Assembly: GCA_963580455.1 (NCBI GenBank)
Contig: OY756957.1
Span: forward strand, 23,776,501-23,840,500
Source: Euonymus europaeus
Lineage: Eukaryota; Streptophyta; Magnoliopsida; Celastrales; Celastraceae
DNA: 64,000 nucleotides
Reading direction: 5' to 3'
The notes under the pieces are model-generated. The model did no database searches, was not told the DNA's origin, and worked only from the letters and a program-made list of their open reading frames with translations. A program made the position numbers and the translations under genes. Of this stretch, positions 1 through 12,259 are shown piece after piece (the stretch's first letter is position 1; the number at the start of each line of letters is the position of its first letter).

Positions 1-657
1 CGATCCTAAACTGACCTCATCAAAATTAGCCATGCATTAGGTTGCAATACTTCTTATCAAGCCAGAGGCAGAAACATTGGCCACGAGAATCAAGTAATGA
101 CCTCAGTAAATGAGGTCAAGCCACAGCCACCCAAATTCAAAACCACTCCAAACAATTATCATTTAAAGCATAGAACAAACACAAATTAGATAACAAGAAA
201 TCGATAAATCGAATGATGTGTTGCCAATGAGATTATTCTTAGTGGAGGGAGAGAAGAGCATCAAAGAATCGTACAGATATTGGTCGTAACGTTGGAGAGA
301 GAGCTTGGGCTCTTTGGAAAGTTTGAAATCAATAAAGAAATCGTGAGATTTGAGGGACTCGAAAAAAAATGGAGTGTGAGGTTTTGAACTATTGACGGAG
401 AAGTCATCCATAAAGATAAGGACTCTTTGATGAGTTCGTGAAATGGGAGAGAAGGATAGGAAGACATAGCTAGGAATGGACTGAAATTGAAGTATGGGTT
501 ACGAAAATTGAGAGATTCACAATATGTGTGTTAATTCCACATAGCTAGGAATGGATTGAAATTGAAGTATGGGTTAAAAATGGCAATACTTTGTAAAATA
601 ATATTGAATTTACACATATACCTTGTGTCGATGCTAAATTTGCACCGAGGGTATTAA
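1..657. other. Anonymous intergenic DNA with a short direct repeat
   Basis: No recognisable gene. Two overlapping minus-strand open frames (about 163-467) have no domain I recognise. One of them, beginning MDDFSVNSSKPHTPFFFESL, has protein-like composition and could be an exon of an unknown gene, but no splice context supports it. A segment of about 40 bp (CTAGGAATGGACTGAAATTG and following) occurs at about 470 and again at about 543. Confidence 0.4.
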
Positions 658-658
658 A

Positions 659-785
659 TGCTTAAAAGAGGTAAAACTGCTTAAAGAAGTATAACTGCTT
701 AAGGAAGTAGAACTGCTTAAGGAAGGAAAATTGCTTAAAGAAGTAGAACTGCTTAAGGAAGTATAATTGCTTAAGGAAGGAAAAT
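659..785. repeat. 18-bp minisatellite, about 7 units
   Basis: Seven head-to-tail units of 18-19 bp on the theme TGCTTAAGGAAGTAGAAC, differing by a few substitutions. There is no coding context. Confidence 0.85.
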
Positions 786-897
786 AAACAATAATATACG
801 TGTTTCGACAACTTGCCTACGTCCACAGGATTATCTGCACTTTTATTAAGTAATCATTGAGCCTCTACAAATGTGTGAAATTGATCTGTATTTATTG

Positions 898-1555
898 GAA
901 CCTATGAGATACAGAAGATTAGTTGGGAAACTTATGTATCTCACGTTGACTAGACCAGACATCAGCTTCACCATCAACACTTTGAATTAGTTCATGTGGT
1001 GTCCAACTGATCAACATCTCAAGGCAGCTCATAGGGTTCTCAGATACTTGAAGTGGACCATTGATAGAGCCTTATTTTTTCCTACACAAAAAATATCTCA
1101 AGTTCAAGTATATTGTGATGCTGCCTGGGCAACATATTCAGACACTAGGAGATCGACTACTGGTTATAAGTGATGCTAGGAGATGCTTTATGGCTTAGAA
1201 GTCCAAGAAATAACAAAATGTGTCTCGTTCTTCTGCAGAAGCATAGTATAGAGCTATCACCTCAGTCACTGCTGAATCGGTCTGGATCAATATGATTCTA
1301 AATGAGCTGCAAAACCCCATGGTCAAACCCATTCCTCTCTTCTATGACAGTGGAGCTGCAATCCACATAGCAACAAATCCTGTGTTTCATGAAAGAACGA
1401 AACGCATAGAAATTGATTGTCACTTGGTTAGAGAGAAAGTGGAGAAGAAGCTCATTGATTTAAGACGTATAAAAACTATTCATCAACCAACAGACATCTT
1501 CACAAAACCCATGCCAGTGGCTCAACTTCAATATTTCGATCCAAGCTTAACCTGA
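898..1555 (+). pseudogene. Copia-type retrotransposon polyprotein remnant (RT C-terminus and RNase H)
   Basis: Translation gives the typical Ty1/copia tail: RYRRLVGKLMYLTLTRPDIS (end of the reverse transcriptase region), then VYCDAAWATYSDTRRSTTGY and an open stretch from 1292 ending in TDIFTKPMPVAQLQ, the usual RNase H C-terminus. In-frame stops (after STINTLN-like and TTGYK sequence) and frame changes break the reading. Gag, protease, integrase and most of RT are absent. An LTR-like segment follows immediately, so this is the 3' end of a truncated element. The family assignment rests on recognised motifs. It is certainly non-functional. Confidence 0.85.
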
Positions 1556-1584
1556 TAGAGAATCACGTTAAGCTTGATAGAGGG

Positions 1585-1830
1585 TGTTAGAATGGAATGA
1601 TATCGTTTTGGTCTTTAGTCAGATGCTACCGTTTTGTTTAGTCTCTGGTTCTTCTTTGTGGAATAGGTAGATGACCGTTGGTCATCAATAGCTTTATATT
1701 CTTGTTTCTTCTTCTTTGGTTGTAAGCTTTGTATAAGCAATTCTTATAATGCAATTCAAATCTTCATTGCAACTTCTTTCTTGAAATATTTTAGCAAACG
1801 TCGAGCGCTTTTATTCACGAGTAATCAACA
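1585..1830 (+). mobile_element. 3' LTR of the truncated Copia element
   Basis: Begins TGTTAGAATGGAAT, a few bases after the polyprotein stop and a purine-rich stretch (AGCTTGATAGAGGG). It ends GAGTAATCAACA, so it has TG...CA termini and a length of 246 bp. The interior has a TTTATATTC promoter-like box and TTATAATGCAATTC-type sequence common in short Copia LTRs. No 5' partner LTR lies in the window. Confidence 0.7.
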
Positions 1831-1836
1831 TGTAGG

Positions 1837-2310
1837 GTTTGCACCGGCCAGATAATGGGGGTTAAGTGCAATGTCAACGCAGCCTTATTTTTGAATATTA
1901 ATAGTATTGAGTTTTGCTGTGTTGTTCGAGATGGTAGTGCTCTTTATTGGCAGCTCGTAATGGTATTTTTGAGTGGTCCTCTAGATCCTTGTTTGGCTGA
2001 AGCTTTGAGCTATCAAGAGGCACTGAGTTTGGTTGAAGGTCTCAGTTGACTATCCTGGCGATTCAAGGTTCAACTCAGGCTATATCCTACTTTAGTTCTA
2101 TTATGGATGATTGTAGATATCTATCAAAGGATGTTAGTCATTGTTCATTTGCTTTTGTCCATAGGTCAACAAATCATGTAGCTCATGTTCCAACTAAGGC
2201 TACGTGTTCTATGTCTGATCGGGGTGTTTAGGGTATTGTCCCACTTCCTTTGATTTATGATGTTTTGTCTTTTTGATATCCTTTAATGAAATTTTCCTTT
2301 TTAAAAATAA
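1837..2310 (+). pseudogene. LINE-type RNase H domain remnant with 3' end
   Basis: Frames at 1855 and 2046 together read as the C-terminal RNase H-like domain (RVT_3) of plant L1-type LINEs: VKCNVNAALF, then DPCLAEALSYQEALSLVEGLS, then CSFAFVHRSTNHVAHVPTKA. A small indel near 2040 splits the frame. After the stop comes GTTTTGTCTTTTTGATATCC, TTTAATGAAATTTTCC and an A-rich end, as at LINE 3' ends. It directly abuts the Copia LTR, so one element probably landed against or in the other. Confidence 0.75.
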
Positions 2311-3087
2311 AATAATTAGAAATAGAAATTTTGTATAGTACCAATCATGCACCTTTGTATTTTATACATTAACATAGTATTAGTATATACGAATTGGTCT
2401 CCTCTTTAATTAATAAAATAAGACTTGGGACACCAAATGATCATTGGGTAAAATCGTTTAGCACCTTTCACACCTTTTTATTTCATAGGATAAAATATAT
2501 ATATATATATATATTATCTTTTACGTTTGATGAAAAGACAAATGTCACTCACATTTGTATAAAATAAGATATTCGAATCTAAAATATCATGAATAATTAA
2601 ACTAATAATTAATTATATAATTTTAAAATGTCGATAATCTATAATATATTATTACAAATATAAAATAAAATTAATTTTTAACTACTATAAGATGATTTTT
2701 TTCTTTTTATAAACGTAGGGAGAATGATTTGTCTTTTTATCAAAAATAAGGTGCAACGTATAGTTTACCCAAGATATTCGAATCTATATGACTTATATGA
2801 GTATGTATCCTCTCATGTATACAAAAGGATCAAATCTAAATTATTTTCAAATGCACTACCCACTACATGCACATTAATAATTCCAAATGTTGCTCCACTT
2901 AACTTCATTTATAGTATTTAAAATTGGAATTTGGAAGGAAAATAAAAGGAAGTATCTAACAAAACACTTTTTTAATCAATAACGAAGTGCTATTTTTTAT
3001 ACAACCCATATAGGCCTATACTCGGTTATTAGACTTGCATGGACATAAATTTCTCATCCGACTCCAATATGTGGCCTTGCTTTTATC
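2311..3087. other. AT-rich intergenic DNA with (TA)n
   Basis: No gene seen. It holds a TA dinucleotide run near 2490-2512. Short open frames (for example 2724-2921) have no recognisable domain and look like chance. Confidence 0.5.
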
Positions 3088-3331
3088 TACTTCTTCCGTC
3101 CTATTTTAATTGTCTCCTTCACTTTTTCACACAGTTTAAGAAAGTATTTAATTCTCTTTCAATTTAACGTTTATACCCTTATTTATAATGTGCATGATTA
3201 TTGAGTTAGTTGTTGAGCTTTTCAAGTTAAGGGTAAAATGAGAAAAATATCTTTCATTAATTAAAATGGGCATGTATTTTGGGACATTCCAAAAAGAAAT
3301 AAAAGACAATTAAAATGAGACAGAGGGAGTA
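3088..3331. mobile_element. Stowaway-like (Tc1/mariner) MITE
   Basis: The 244-bp segment has inverted termini: TACTTCTTCCGTCCTATTTT on the left and, reverse-complemented from the right, TACTCCCTCTGTCTCATTTT. Both continue into AATTGTCT. The CTCCCTCCGTC-type terminus and flanking TA are the signature of Stowaway MITEs. There is no coding sequence inside. Confidence 0.8.
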
Positions 3332-5384
3332 ATTACTAAACACTATACAAGGTCAAACCAACAATTTTATTTTGTTTTACCTTGTGTGATTTTCCGTGAA
3401 CAAAAGTATATGTGTGGAAGCGTATGTTACATGATCCTAAATATGACACTCATTTTATCCTCAAATTTATGTGGTATTTATTTCAACCATTAATTATAAG
3501 TACACATATAAGGGATAGTTGATATGTAATATTCCGCATTAATTATGGGTCAAAATGAGATTCACTTTTTTGGATCTCAAACATTATTTTGTGCGAAAAT
3601 CTTTTTCTCAACTTTGATTGAAGTTGGCACGACATAACATTAGTGCACTAATAGGAATCAATACCCCATCTATGTTGAATATGAATGGGTATATATATAA
3701 AGGAGATATAAAGAGAGAATCTTGTTAAGTTACATAATTTGAATGCATAGCTACCTTATACTTTGCACATGATTTGTCTCTTCTTAATTTAGAAGGTGAC
3801 CAAACACCAAGACTATACCTACCTTGCACATGGTTTGGGTTTACCCAATCGAATATTTGCCTTAACCATCTTGGCTGAAAGATGCTATTGGCATGGTGCC
3901 TACTATATCCCTAAAGTAATGGTGGGACTCAAGCGCGGAACCATCCCTGCTGAAGGGGGAGCTGCCCCACTTTAAAAAAAATTGTAATTTTTTTTATTAA
4001 TCAACTATATATAAATTTATTAACTTATGTGAACAAATGGCTCCTTGAAAAGTTAAATGCCCTTTTTTATGTTCAAAAAGTTCAAACTTAGTCCAAAAGG
4101 CCCAAAAAACTTAAAAAATAAAAATTTAAGCTCAAACTTTGTATGATTATCTACTTAAATACATTGAAAAAGAAGCATTTGTTCGAATTCAGAACTTAAA
4201 AAAGTAATAGTAATCGTTTGATCAAATTTTTGTATATAATTTTAATTTTAATTTTTATGTTATTTAATGATATATATATATATTCGATATTGGTTCTCTC
4301 CCTGGGTGGGACTATATTAGTTTTTTCAATTTGTTGCCTTGATTAAAGGATCTTGTATTGTCAAAATCTATGCATGAAATCGTCATATAAGTCACTCAAA
4401 AAACGAACAAAAAAAAACCATATTTAGATATCTTAATAATCATGGAGTATTGTTTCAACAAAAAAAAAACTATCATGGAGTGTAAACACAAAACTAGAAA
4501 GAATTGACTCCTTATGTCTCTTTCATTTCAGTGTATATTAGCCTATTCTACTGTCCATTTCTCTTCCTTTCTTCTTTTTTTTCCCCTTCCTTTCTTTCAT
4601 TTCTTTCTTGTTTCTTCTTTCTTTTATACGTCTTGTCTGATATTTTATTGGTGTGTAAACTCTAGTTATTTTTCTTGAGTACTGTAACTGCTCTTGGTCT
4701 TGGGGGATGTCCCTTGAGCTCGTTATCATCCATATCCTGAGGTACCCTATTATTTTTGTTTTGTTTTTTTTTTGTTCAATATATCTGTGCCTTGAAAAAA
4801 AAGAAAAAAAAAAGAATGACTAAACACTCTTCAGCAAAAATCCATGCATTTTGGATTGAGGATCAGTCCAACTAGTTCTTGGGTCCCTTTTGTTAATGTT
4901 GCTTTTATTTTACTGGGCCAACGGAAATTTAATTGCATTTGTTGGGTCTATTGCTGTCAAGGTCCTTTTTCAGTTCCTTCCTTGCCGTAGGCTTAATTTG
5001 TATTGGGCCAAGGCACCTTTGTACTTTGTGCATCAAATAGGCATTTGATTGCTTATTTAGTCTCGAAAGAATCGCCACCCCGATTGGACCAAAGCTCAAC
5101 TAAGGTCAACCCTTTAAGACTACTGTAGTGGCTAGAAAATCACAAAGAACGGTGTGGTCATCCCCAATTCGACACCGCTTACGTATTTTCCGAAGAGAGG
5201 CGCAAGATACCTATTCAAGTTCCGGCCAAAACAGTCACCGGAGATTCTTGACTCGATATATTTCAACGCTTATTCACCGCAAAAAAGCTAATTTTGGCTA
5301 AACTGAGAGGCTTTTGTTCACCAATGGAAGTCCTGGATTTGTGGGTGGGAATAGGATGAATTTTCATGGTGAGAGATGGTTTTA
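3332..5384. other. Intergenic DNA, no gene recognised
   Basis: Mostly AT-rich anonymous sequence. A pyrimidine-rich tract at about 4553-4640 produces a low-complexity Lys/Arg-rich frame on the minus strand that is not a gene. The stretch 5150-5390 is less AT-rich and runs directly into the ACAATGG-type repeats, so it may be the remains of an element 5' region. Confidence 0.4.
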
Positions 5385-5600
5385 GGGGTTCTATTATTTC
5401 AAAAATAATGAAATAAAGAATACGTAATCCACTGTTTTAGTCCAGAAACTATTGTTTTTAAAAACACAGTGAATTCAATAGTTTCAAAAGTAATGGAATA
5501 AATAATGCATAATCCATAATCCATTATTTAAAATAAAAAAATCCATTGTTTCATAAACAATGGAATAAATAATGGTCAAATAAAACATATCAAAAATTAA
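5385..5600. repeat. Fossil block of the MULE-1 noncoding motif
   Basis: Contains the same vocabulary as the noncoding parts of MULE-1 although it lies 12 kb away: ATCCATTGTTTC, ACAATGGAATAAATAATGG, AGTAATGGAATAAATAATG, plus ACTATTG and ACAGTGAATTC variants, in both orientations. No coding sequence is left beside it. It is best read as a remnant of a related element. Confidence 0.55.
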
Positions 5601-6309
5601 TCTTGTTAGAAGAGTTTCACACGTTGATTATAAATATATAATATTTTTTTAAAATCTGACATGTATTTTAAGTAATAAAATATTTTGAAAGTTTATTCAA
5701 AAACAAAAGGTATATAAAGGAAAAAATAACAGTGACAATGAGCGTGTGAGAGTGGTGCATTGGCAACCGTGTCTCTCATAAATTTGGTTTTATCCTGCCA
5801 TATATATAAAGGGGATGGTATGAGATCAAGGATTGAGATGTTTAACCCTACCATTTTTTATTGGATACGACATCATATAAGTTTTCCCTTTATATATCTA
5901 ATATGAGTTTAAACTCGTTATTACACTCTCGTGCACATAATTTTTCACTTGTCTACAGGGTAAGTTGGACAAAGTCCAATACGTAATCCTCCTAGTAAGA
6001 ATCAAACTAAGCATCTTCTGAATCCATAAGCGTTAATATAAAGAGTTGAATTTGATACTTCGATTAAAATGAAATTTTTTTCATGTCAAACTCATCCAGC
6101 TCGAGAGCCCATGATTGCTTTTTTCTCAAAAATGGTAAAAGGTTTGTGTATTCACCAAAATTGTTAGTTAATAAAATATAAAAAATAATTGTCAAAAGTA
6201 AAGAAGAATATCATAATTTTTATGAGGAAAATTCAATTTGGGAAAAATTTTGAGTGTATGAACGACTAATCTCTCAAAACAATCCATTAAGATAAACCAA
6301 TATTACAAT
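5601..6309. other. Intergenic DNA with a dispersed-repeat fragment
   Basis: No gene seen. The part around 5940-6040 (GGTAAGTTGGACAAAGTCCA, then AGAATCAAACTAAGCATCTT) resembles a stretch at about 35840-35920, so a dispersed, possibly SINE-derived repeat is likely. Confidence 0.35.
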
Positions 6310-7379
6310 TGTTGTTTTTAATTTAAGAAAAAAACTTAATTGACAATTGTGAGATATATTTAACCAATTGAATTTTGACAATTGGGTGATTATGTGCAGT
6401 GAAGTAACTTACTGCGGTGATGCAGTAGCTTACGTCAGTAGTCTGCGTGGATTATATCTTTTTATTTAAATCATGGGCTTTAATGTGAAGTGTTGTGTGG
6501 GTCTTTACAAAGATATGGTTGTGTCTAAGTTTCAAGTTCTAGTGGGATATTAAGTATTCAAGTCCAAGTGGAATATTAAGTTTGTTTGTTTGTTTATTTT
6601 AAGAGTTAATAATGTCCTAGTGGGATTTAATGAAGTGTTGCATGTGTTTATGTTTAGTGGAATATCTTATTCAAAAGTGGTAGTGTGCTATTATGACTAA
6701 AATGGTGCATGCCGTGAATTTTGGATAGATAAATTTTTGTGATAGTTACATGACACGTGGAGATAAGGTTATCATGTTATTGTGCATATGTTATCACTTC
6801 AAGTATTGGATATATGATATATCTTTTCAGGTGTTAGTTTGATAAGATTGCTTGTGGGAAAAGAAGTCTTTATATTCAAGACACAAGTTGAGTATAAAGA
6901 CTTTATGCAAGCCAATTTTGGTGTTACTGAAGTTACGTCTTTTGAGAGAGAGTGAAACTTTGATTTTTGTAACTTCATGAGAGCAAATCACTTCATTGTT
7001 TATTGTGTGATTGCGAGTGTTTAATGAGTGATTTGTAGTGAGAGTTTTTGTATTGAAGATTATTTTTTGTGAGTTTCTTGTGTGTGAAGATTCTTGAGGG
7101 ATTCAAGAGTGGACTCTACCTTGTTTAGGTTGAGTGAGGTTGAAGCAATACACTGAATGGGAGGGATGAGCGATGTCTTTAGTTCAAAGATAGGGTTGTA
7201 ACTCCTGATTCGTTTTAGTGGATTGTTCCTCAAGGTTAGTCGCTCATAGACTCGAGGTTTTTCCCAGGTTGGGTTTTCCTCGTAAAATTCTTGATGTTTG
7301 ATTTTTGTTTATTTTTCCACAATTTTAGTTTTTGTATTTGTTGGCTAACGATCTTGGTGAGAAACACCAACTCTCAACA
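6310..7379 (+). mobile_element. Probable retrotransposon LTR, plus orientation
   Basis: TG...CA-bounded segment starting TGTTGTTTTTAATTTAAG and ending CACCAACTCTCAACA. The 3' part has the CTCGAGGTTTTTCCCA...GGGTTTTCCTCGTAAA phrasing common near the R/U5 end of plant Copia LTRs. The first ~60 bp match the start of the inverted copy to the right. No matching 5-bp duplication was found, so the exact edges are uncertain. Confidence 0.45.
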
Positions 7380-8319
7380 ACCCTCTCTTTTGACTAAATA
7401 CATTGCTTGTACATCATGTTCATGTTCAGTGTATGTCTTGACTTTAACTCAATAAGTATGCTTCTAGCGCCTCTATAAGATTTCACTTCCACGAAGATGA
7501 CCAACCTCAATTCCATCAAGAGCTCCGTTGAACGTGTTCAATGGATCACCGAATAAATAAAGAAAAAATAGAATTCTCTCTCTTAAAATAATCTCTCTAG
7601 ATTCACATGAATCATCTTACAATTTGCAAGAATAAATCATCTTACAATTTGCAAGAATAATATATGAGAGAATAAACAAAACGATGCTGCTTCGTGTGTA
7701 TCCAATCAAGCCGTTTGTCTCTTATATAGCTCCAAAGTCTAGCTATGATAGGAATGTCAATCCATGATATAACGCCGTCTTATCTCCTGCCTGTAAAAAA
7801 ACAAATTGAGATAGACTAAACCACTACTCAAGTGATTTAACCCATATTCACTACTAGAAGTTTTTCTTAGAATAAAAAACAATTACACCTCCTAGTATTA
7901 AACACTACATTTAGAAGTCCTACACGTCACATATCGATAAATCATTAACATTATCTACTAGTAGGAGTTTTAATCAATATAAAAGTAAAAAACATATTCA
8001 CCCACAACTCCTAAAACAATTCAAGATAAAGACAAAGACTAATAAAGTGTCATGATAAAAATCCACAACTCGAAATTTCAACTCTCATATGAAAGTCACC
8101 ACTTAGTCAATTATATCCAAAATAACTCATTGACGTAAACATCTCTTATCATGGTTTATTTCAACTTCAACACATCATATACAATATTGTCTTAATAATC
8201 CATGTAAACAATTACGAATAATACGTGCGAAATTTATATCTGTTGCGAAGTAACTTATCTCGAGATTACCTCATATGCACATATCTCACAACTGACAATT
8301 TTGGTTTTAAAAACCAACA
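7380..8319 (-). mobile_element. Probable related LTR, minus orientation
   Basis: Read on the minus strand from 8319 it begins TGTTGGTTTTTAAAACC and soon gives AATTGTCAGTTGTGAGATAT, matching the beginning of the preceding LTR. A TATA box (CTATATAAGAGACAAAC on the minus strand, about 7715-7731) is followed by leader-like sequence, as expected of an LTR promoter. The left limit is uncertain. A 28-bp direct duplication lies at about 7604-7660. Confidence 0.4.
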
Positions 8320-9695
8320 AATGGAATGGCGACTAAAATAATAACTGGACACCTGTAGTTTCGACTGCACATTTATCAAACATCAGCAAAACCGAAGGCT
8401 AATCCCTTTTTGAGATTTGTTAGGTAAGTTGAATATTTTGTTTGGCTACTTACCCAATTACTAGTTGTGTTCCATCTAATCCCAGTCAATACACACTTAA
8501 TTAATTAAACTCATAACTCAATTGGTTAACTACTAAAACATTTCATTAATTCTTATTTAATTAAAAGTAACCAAATCATTTACCTGAATTTGATTGAATA
8601 ATAGGTGTGAGTGTGACTGATAGTCTCATTCTAACTATGCTTAATTTCCTAGATTAATATTAGTTTTTATACTATATAATAAACTAAAATCTGTTTTAGG
8701 TATATGCTTAATTTCCTAGATTAATATTAGTTGTTATATAAGATAATAAACTAAAATCTCTTTTTGGTATATGGGTTTTGAGGGATAAGGGGCTGCTAAT
8801 AAGTGGGCAATTGCCCCACCTGATTTTTTTATATAAAAAAATCATATACATATGTTAGAGTTCGACCTGAAAATTTCGCGTTGCAACGAAATTTGGTGAA
8901 TAATTTTTTGGGGGTTTATGATGGGTTCGTAGCGTAGGTATAGCCCCCGCGGTATGGACCTATTATAATTAGGGTTTCAGCTTAATATAAATTTGTTGTT
9001 AAAGATGTCACTCTTCACACGTTCTTGTACCTGTTTGCTCTACATAATGAAATCTTCGTACTCTGTTCTTCATTTTTCCCTTTCAAAAATTTTCCATGTA
9101 ATTCTTTATATTCTTGATTTATTTATTATTTCTTTGTTAGAACTAAAATCAATAACATATGTATGTAATAATATAATATTATTGTTCCCTTTTGCTGTGG
9201 TGGTTACTGGTTAGTGCAATAGACACAAAAAAAATTCGACCATAGTTCAAGCTTACCGAAAGATATTTTAACCAAATTTTTTATTTTACAAAAATAATTA
9301 TCATCGTGCTCACATTATGACTTCAAAAAAAAACTTCTTATTAAGATCAATTGTCATAAAAAAATTCATTAAATTAAGAATTTTTATTTAGAATATAATA
9401 ATTTAGGTGTTGAAAACATGATTCTAACAACTTCACTTTTTAAAACATAATTAATAAACAATCTTTAAAATTTGGAATACATACACGCAGCGGCTTCTAA
9501 AATAACATTATTTTTAGTATTATTTTTCATATTTAATAAAAGAAATAATAAATAACTTCAAAAAAAAATTATTTTCACTGCCTCGGACTCCCACATATTT
9601 TGCCCACTCCGACGTTAAATGTTGCATCCACCCCTGTTAGCCTAACCACATACAATAGCGTGTGTTTAATGGGGACATTAGATATTATTAAAATG
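8320..9695. other. Intergenic DNA
   Basis: No gene recognised, apart from the tandem duplication listed separately. Phrases such as GTGGGCAATTGCCCCACCTG near 8800 and CATCCACCCCTG near 9630 recur in plant repeat debris. The open frame at 8993-9214 has no domain. Confidence 0.4.
8636..8772. repeat. 67-bp tandem duplication
   Basis: Two consecutive copies beginning TATGCTTAATTTCCTAGATT, 67 bp apart, with a handful of differences. Noncoding. Confidence 0.8.
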
Positions 9696-9699
9696 TGTA

Positions 9700-10025
9700 T
9701 TTTTATTGATATGTGTGTATTGGAAGATGTGTTTTGTTGATGTGGTTGTATTGAAAGATGTGTTTTGGTGGGATCAATATTGATTTTTGTGTAGTTTTGT
9801 TGTGGAAAGGATGTAGGAAAGGAAAATAATTGGTTTGAATAATGGAGATTTTTGTGTAATTTTGTTGTGAAAAGGATGTAGGAAAGAAAAATAATTGGTT
9901 TGAATAATGGAGAAAAGAATAATTATATTGGAAGATGTATTTTGCTGATGTGGCTGTATTGAAATATGTGTTTTGCTGATGTGACTGTATTGAAAGATGT
10001 GTGTGGTTTGAATTTTTGTATGATA
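9700..10025. repeat. MITE-like repeat related to the one at 62.4 kb
   Basis: Repeated phrases TATTGGAAGATGTGTTTTG, TATTGAAAGATGTGTTTTG and TTTTGCTGATGTGGCTGTAT occur here, and very similar ones occur inside the MITE at 62387-62728. An internal duplication of about 75 bp (9783-9905) repeats TTTTTGTGTAGTTTTGTTGT and AATAATTGGTTTGAATAATGG. Terminal inverted repeats were not identified here. Confidence 0.45.
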
Positions 10026-11785
10026 AAAATGAGATCCACAAATAATTTCAATGGGAACAACAATATTAAACCATTACATGTGCTGTCAGGATACTCATAT
10101 CAAAATCGACTTGTAACCGACCTATCCTATATTAGGGATTTGAAACGGGATTGGGATCAGATTTGTGGGTTTTAAAACGAAAATCTGACATTTATAAGAA
10201 GTTAAAATGGTAAACGGACAGGGGCGGATGTACATGAAGTCCCTTGAAAAAAAATATTAAATATATCTAAAATCCAAAATATTTTCTTTTATATCCAAAA
10301 TAAGACCACTAATAGACTTAACCCTTCACAAAAATATTCTTTTACATCCCAAAAATATTCTCTAATTAACCCTTCACATCCCTTTTCTCTCACCCTCACT
10401 ATTGCAATTCAACGAAACACTTTCATGAACAGTGAACCACACATGTTCTTTGATTTAGATTTCGACAATGACTTTCGGTGAAAACTCAACGGGTACAGTG
10501 TAAAGACTTTATTTAGTAATTTTTTGTATGTATAGTTGGAGCCTTAGAAACTTGATATCTTAGAGTTGGAAATCAAATGGTAAGACCTTTTCATATTAAT
10601 ATATGAATTTCTTTTGGAAAACCTTTGTTAGCATATTAGTAAATAGTCATAAAAAAAATTAGGGGCATCCGTCGACCAAACTTGCCCTCAAACCATTTTC
10701 TAGATTCACCCACCATTTTCTAGATTCACCCTTGTAAACGGTTGTGAAATGGCTCTGAATTTGGAATTTTTTGTTTTTTAAATGATTTTGGTACAAGATG
10801 CCTTAAATAAAAACAATTATAGTATTTCACTTGTTGGAAGGATACCCGACCCTGGCCATCCCTAGCTACTACAACCTTGAGTATTTTTAATAAAAATTTC
10901 AAAAATTTGTAATGTATTTTTTTGAGTATACGGAATAGGGTGGGAGAGACTCGAACTCGAGATCTATATGAGATATCACACACATGAGTTTCACCGAAGC
11001 TACTCATGGTTCTCTTGTATTTGTATTTTGATTGCTTATACAAATTCAAACACAATTTTTTTTAAAATCAAAATCAAATTCAATATGAAAAATAAAAATA
11101 AAATACTTTATACATTTATCATGTTAACTTTAATTTTTGCTTCAAACAAAAAAATATCGTTGAATTCCAAAAATCAATCCAAATACAAATCAAAAAACTA
11201 TGTTTAAACAAACTAACCTGGCCAATAGAGCTACATCAAGCTTTGTTAATTGTAATAAATTTTCTATAGCAAACCAATTACCAAGGGCACCAAGGTTTTG
11301 CTGCATATATAAGAGCAGTTGCATCAATTTCCTTTAACAGATTCCCTATAATACATATAAAATGCCAGATTATCTGTCCAACAAACACTGCATTAGATAT
11401 TCTCTATTTTATTAAATTATTAATTTATATATATTATTTTATTAATTATATAATATATAAAAGTAAAATACATATGACTTCCACTTTTTTTATCCTAAAC
11501 TTTTACTTTTTTAAACGTGTTAATTAATTTATTTATTTATTTATTCTCTCAATGAATATTGAATTTTTTTAAATCAAACATATAGTGGATAATAAGATAT
11601 AACAGAGAAAATAGTAACCAATGAAATATTTTTTATCTTATAATTCCGTAAAAAAAACTATTAATAGATAAGAATTTGAATTTTCTATCCTTTTAGTCTT
11701 TCTAATAACCATTAATATATTATTATGTAAATTATAAATTAATAATTTAATAATTATCCTTCATTACTATTTAAACTTAGGTGAC
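10026..11785. other. Intergenic DNA, no gene recognised
   Basis: AT-rich. On the minus strand near 10945-11010 the sequence CTCGAGTTCGAGTCTCTCCC resembles a polymerase III box B, as in plant SINEs, with TAGCTTCGGTG upstream as a weak box A. I do not count it as a sure SINE. The short frames here are unconvincing. Confidence 0.35.
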
Positions 11786-11789
11786 TGTC

Positions 11790-12020
11790 CGTGCGTTTGT
11801 AAAAGTCTCACATCGAAATATGTGGGATTGTAAAAGCACTTTGTAAGTGCAAGCCCACTCCAACACTTAACAATGTCTTTTCCCTTGTGTAGTGAGTTGA
11901 GTACAAATCCACTTGCTACACTTGAGGAGGAACAAAGCCGTGCGGGCCCATTATATCTATGTGAACCGGACAACCCATATATGGCCCCGATGTATCTAGT
12001 GAATCGGACAACCTAAAGTA
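11790..12020. mobile_element. Probable LTR/TRIM-type remnant
   Basis: Carries AGTCTCACATCGAAATATGT followed by GGGATT, then GCAAGCCCACTCCAACACTT and GGAGGAACAAAGCCGTGCG. These phrases recur in many eudicot genomes in small LTR-type repeats (the GTCCCACATCG family). Ends and duplications could not be fixed. Confidence 0.4.
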
Positions 12021-12259
12021 GATAATATTGTTAGTGTGTGGGTGTGTGAAAATTATAACAGCGTTGCACAAGTTACAATTTAAAAATATTTTTTTTTTCA
12101 ACCAACCTCATATTTGGACTCCACAAATCGAGGCATAGCTTATCCATCCAATGTTCAGCCTCATAACTACCAAAATTCGGCTACCCCGACCACAGCCATC
12201 TTCAGCAACGTCTTCGTCCACCTCGAGTTACAAATGTAACTTTTTCTCACTTTTTTAAA

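Noticed and set aside
4538..4729. Lys/Arg-rich minus-strand frame
   Set aside because: Low-complexity pyrimidine tract on the plus strand. No domain and no gene context.
9703..10041. 112-codon minus-strand frame rich in Asn, His, Tyr and Gln
   Set aside because: Produced by a MITE-like repeat with an internal duplication. The same phrases recur at 62.4 kb without this frame.
10945..11020. Second SINE on the minus strand
   Set aside because: The box B-like sequence is fair but box A is weak and the ends are undefined, so it is mentioned only as a possibility.
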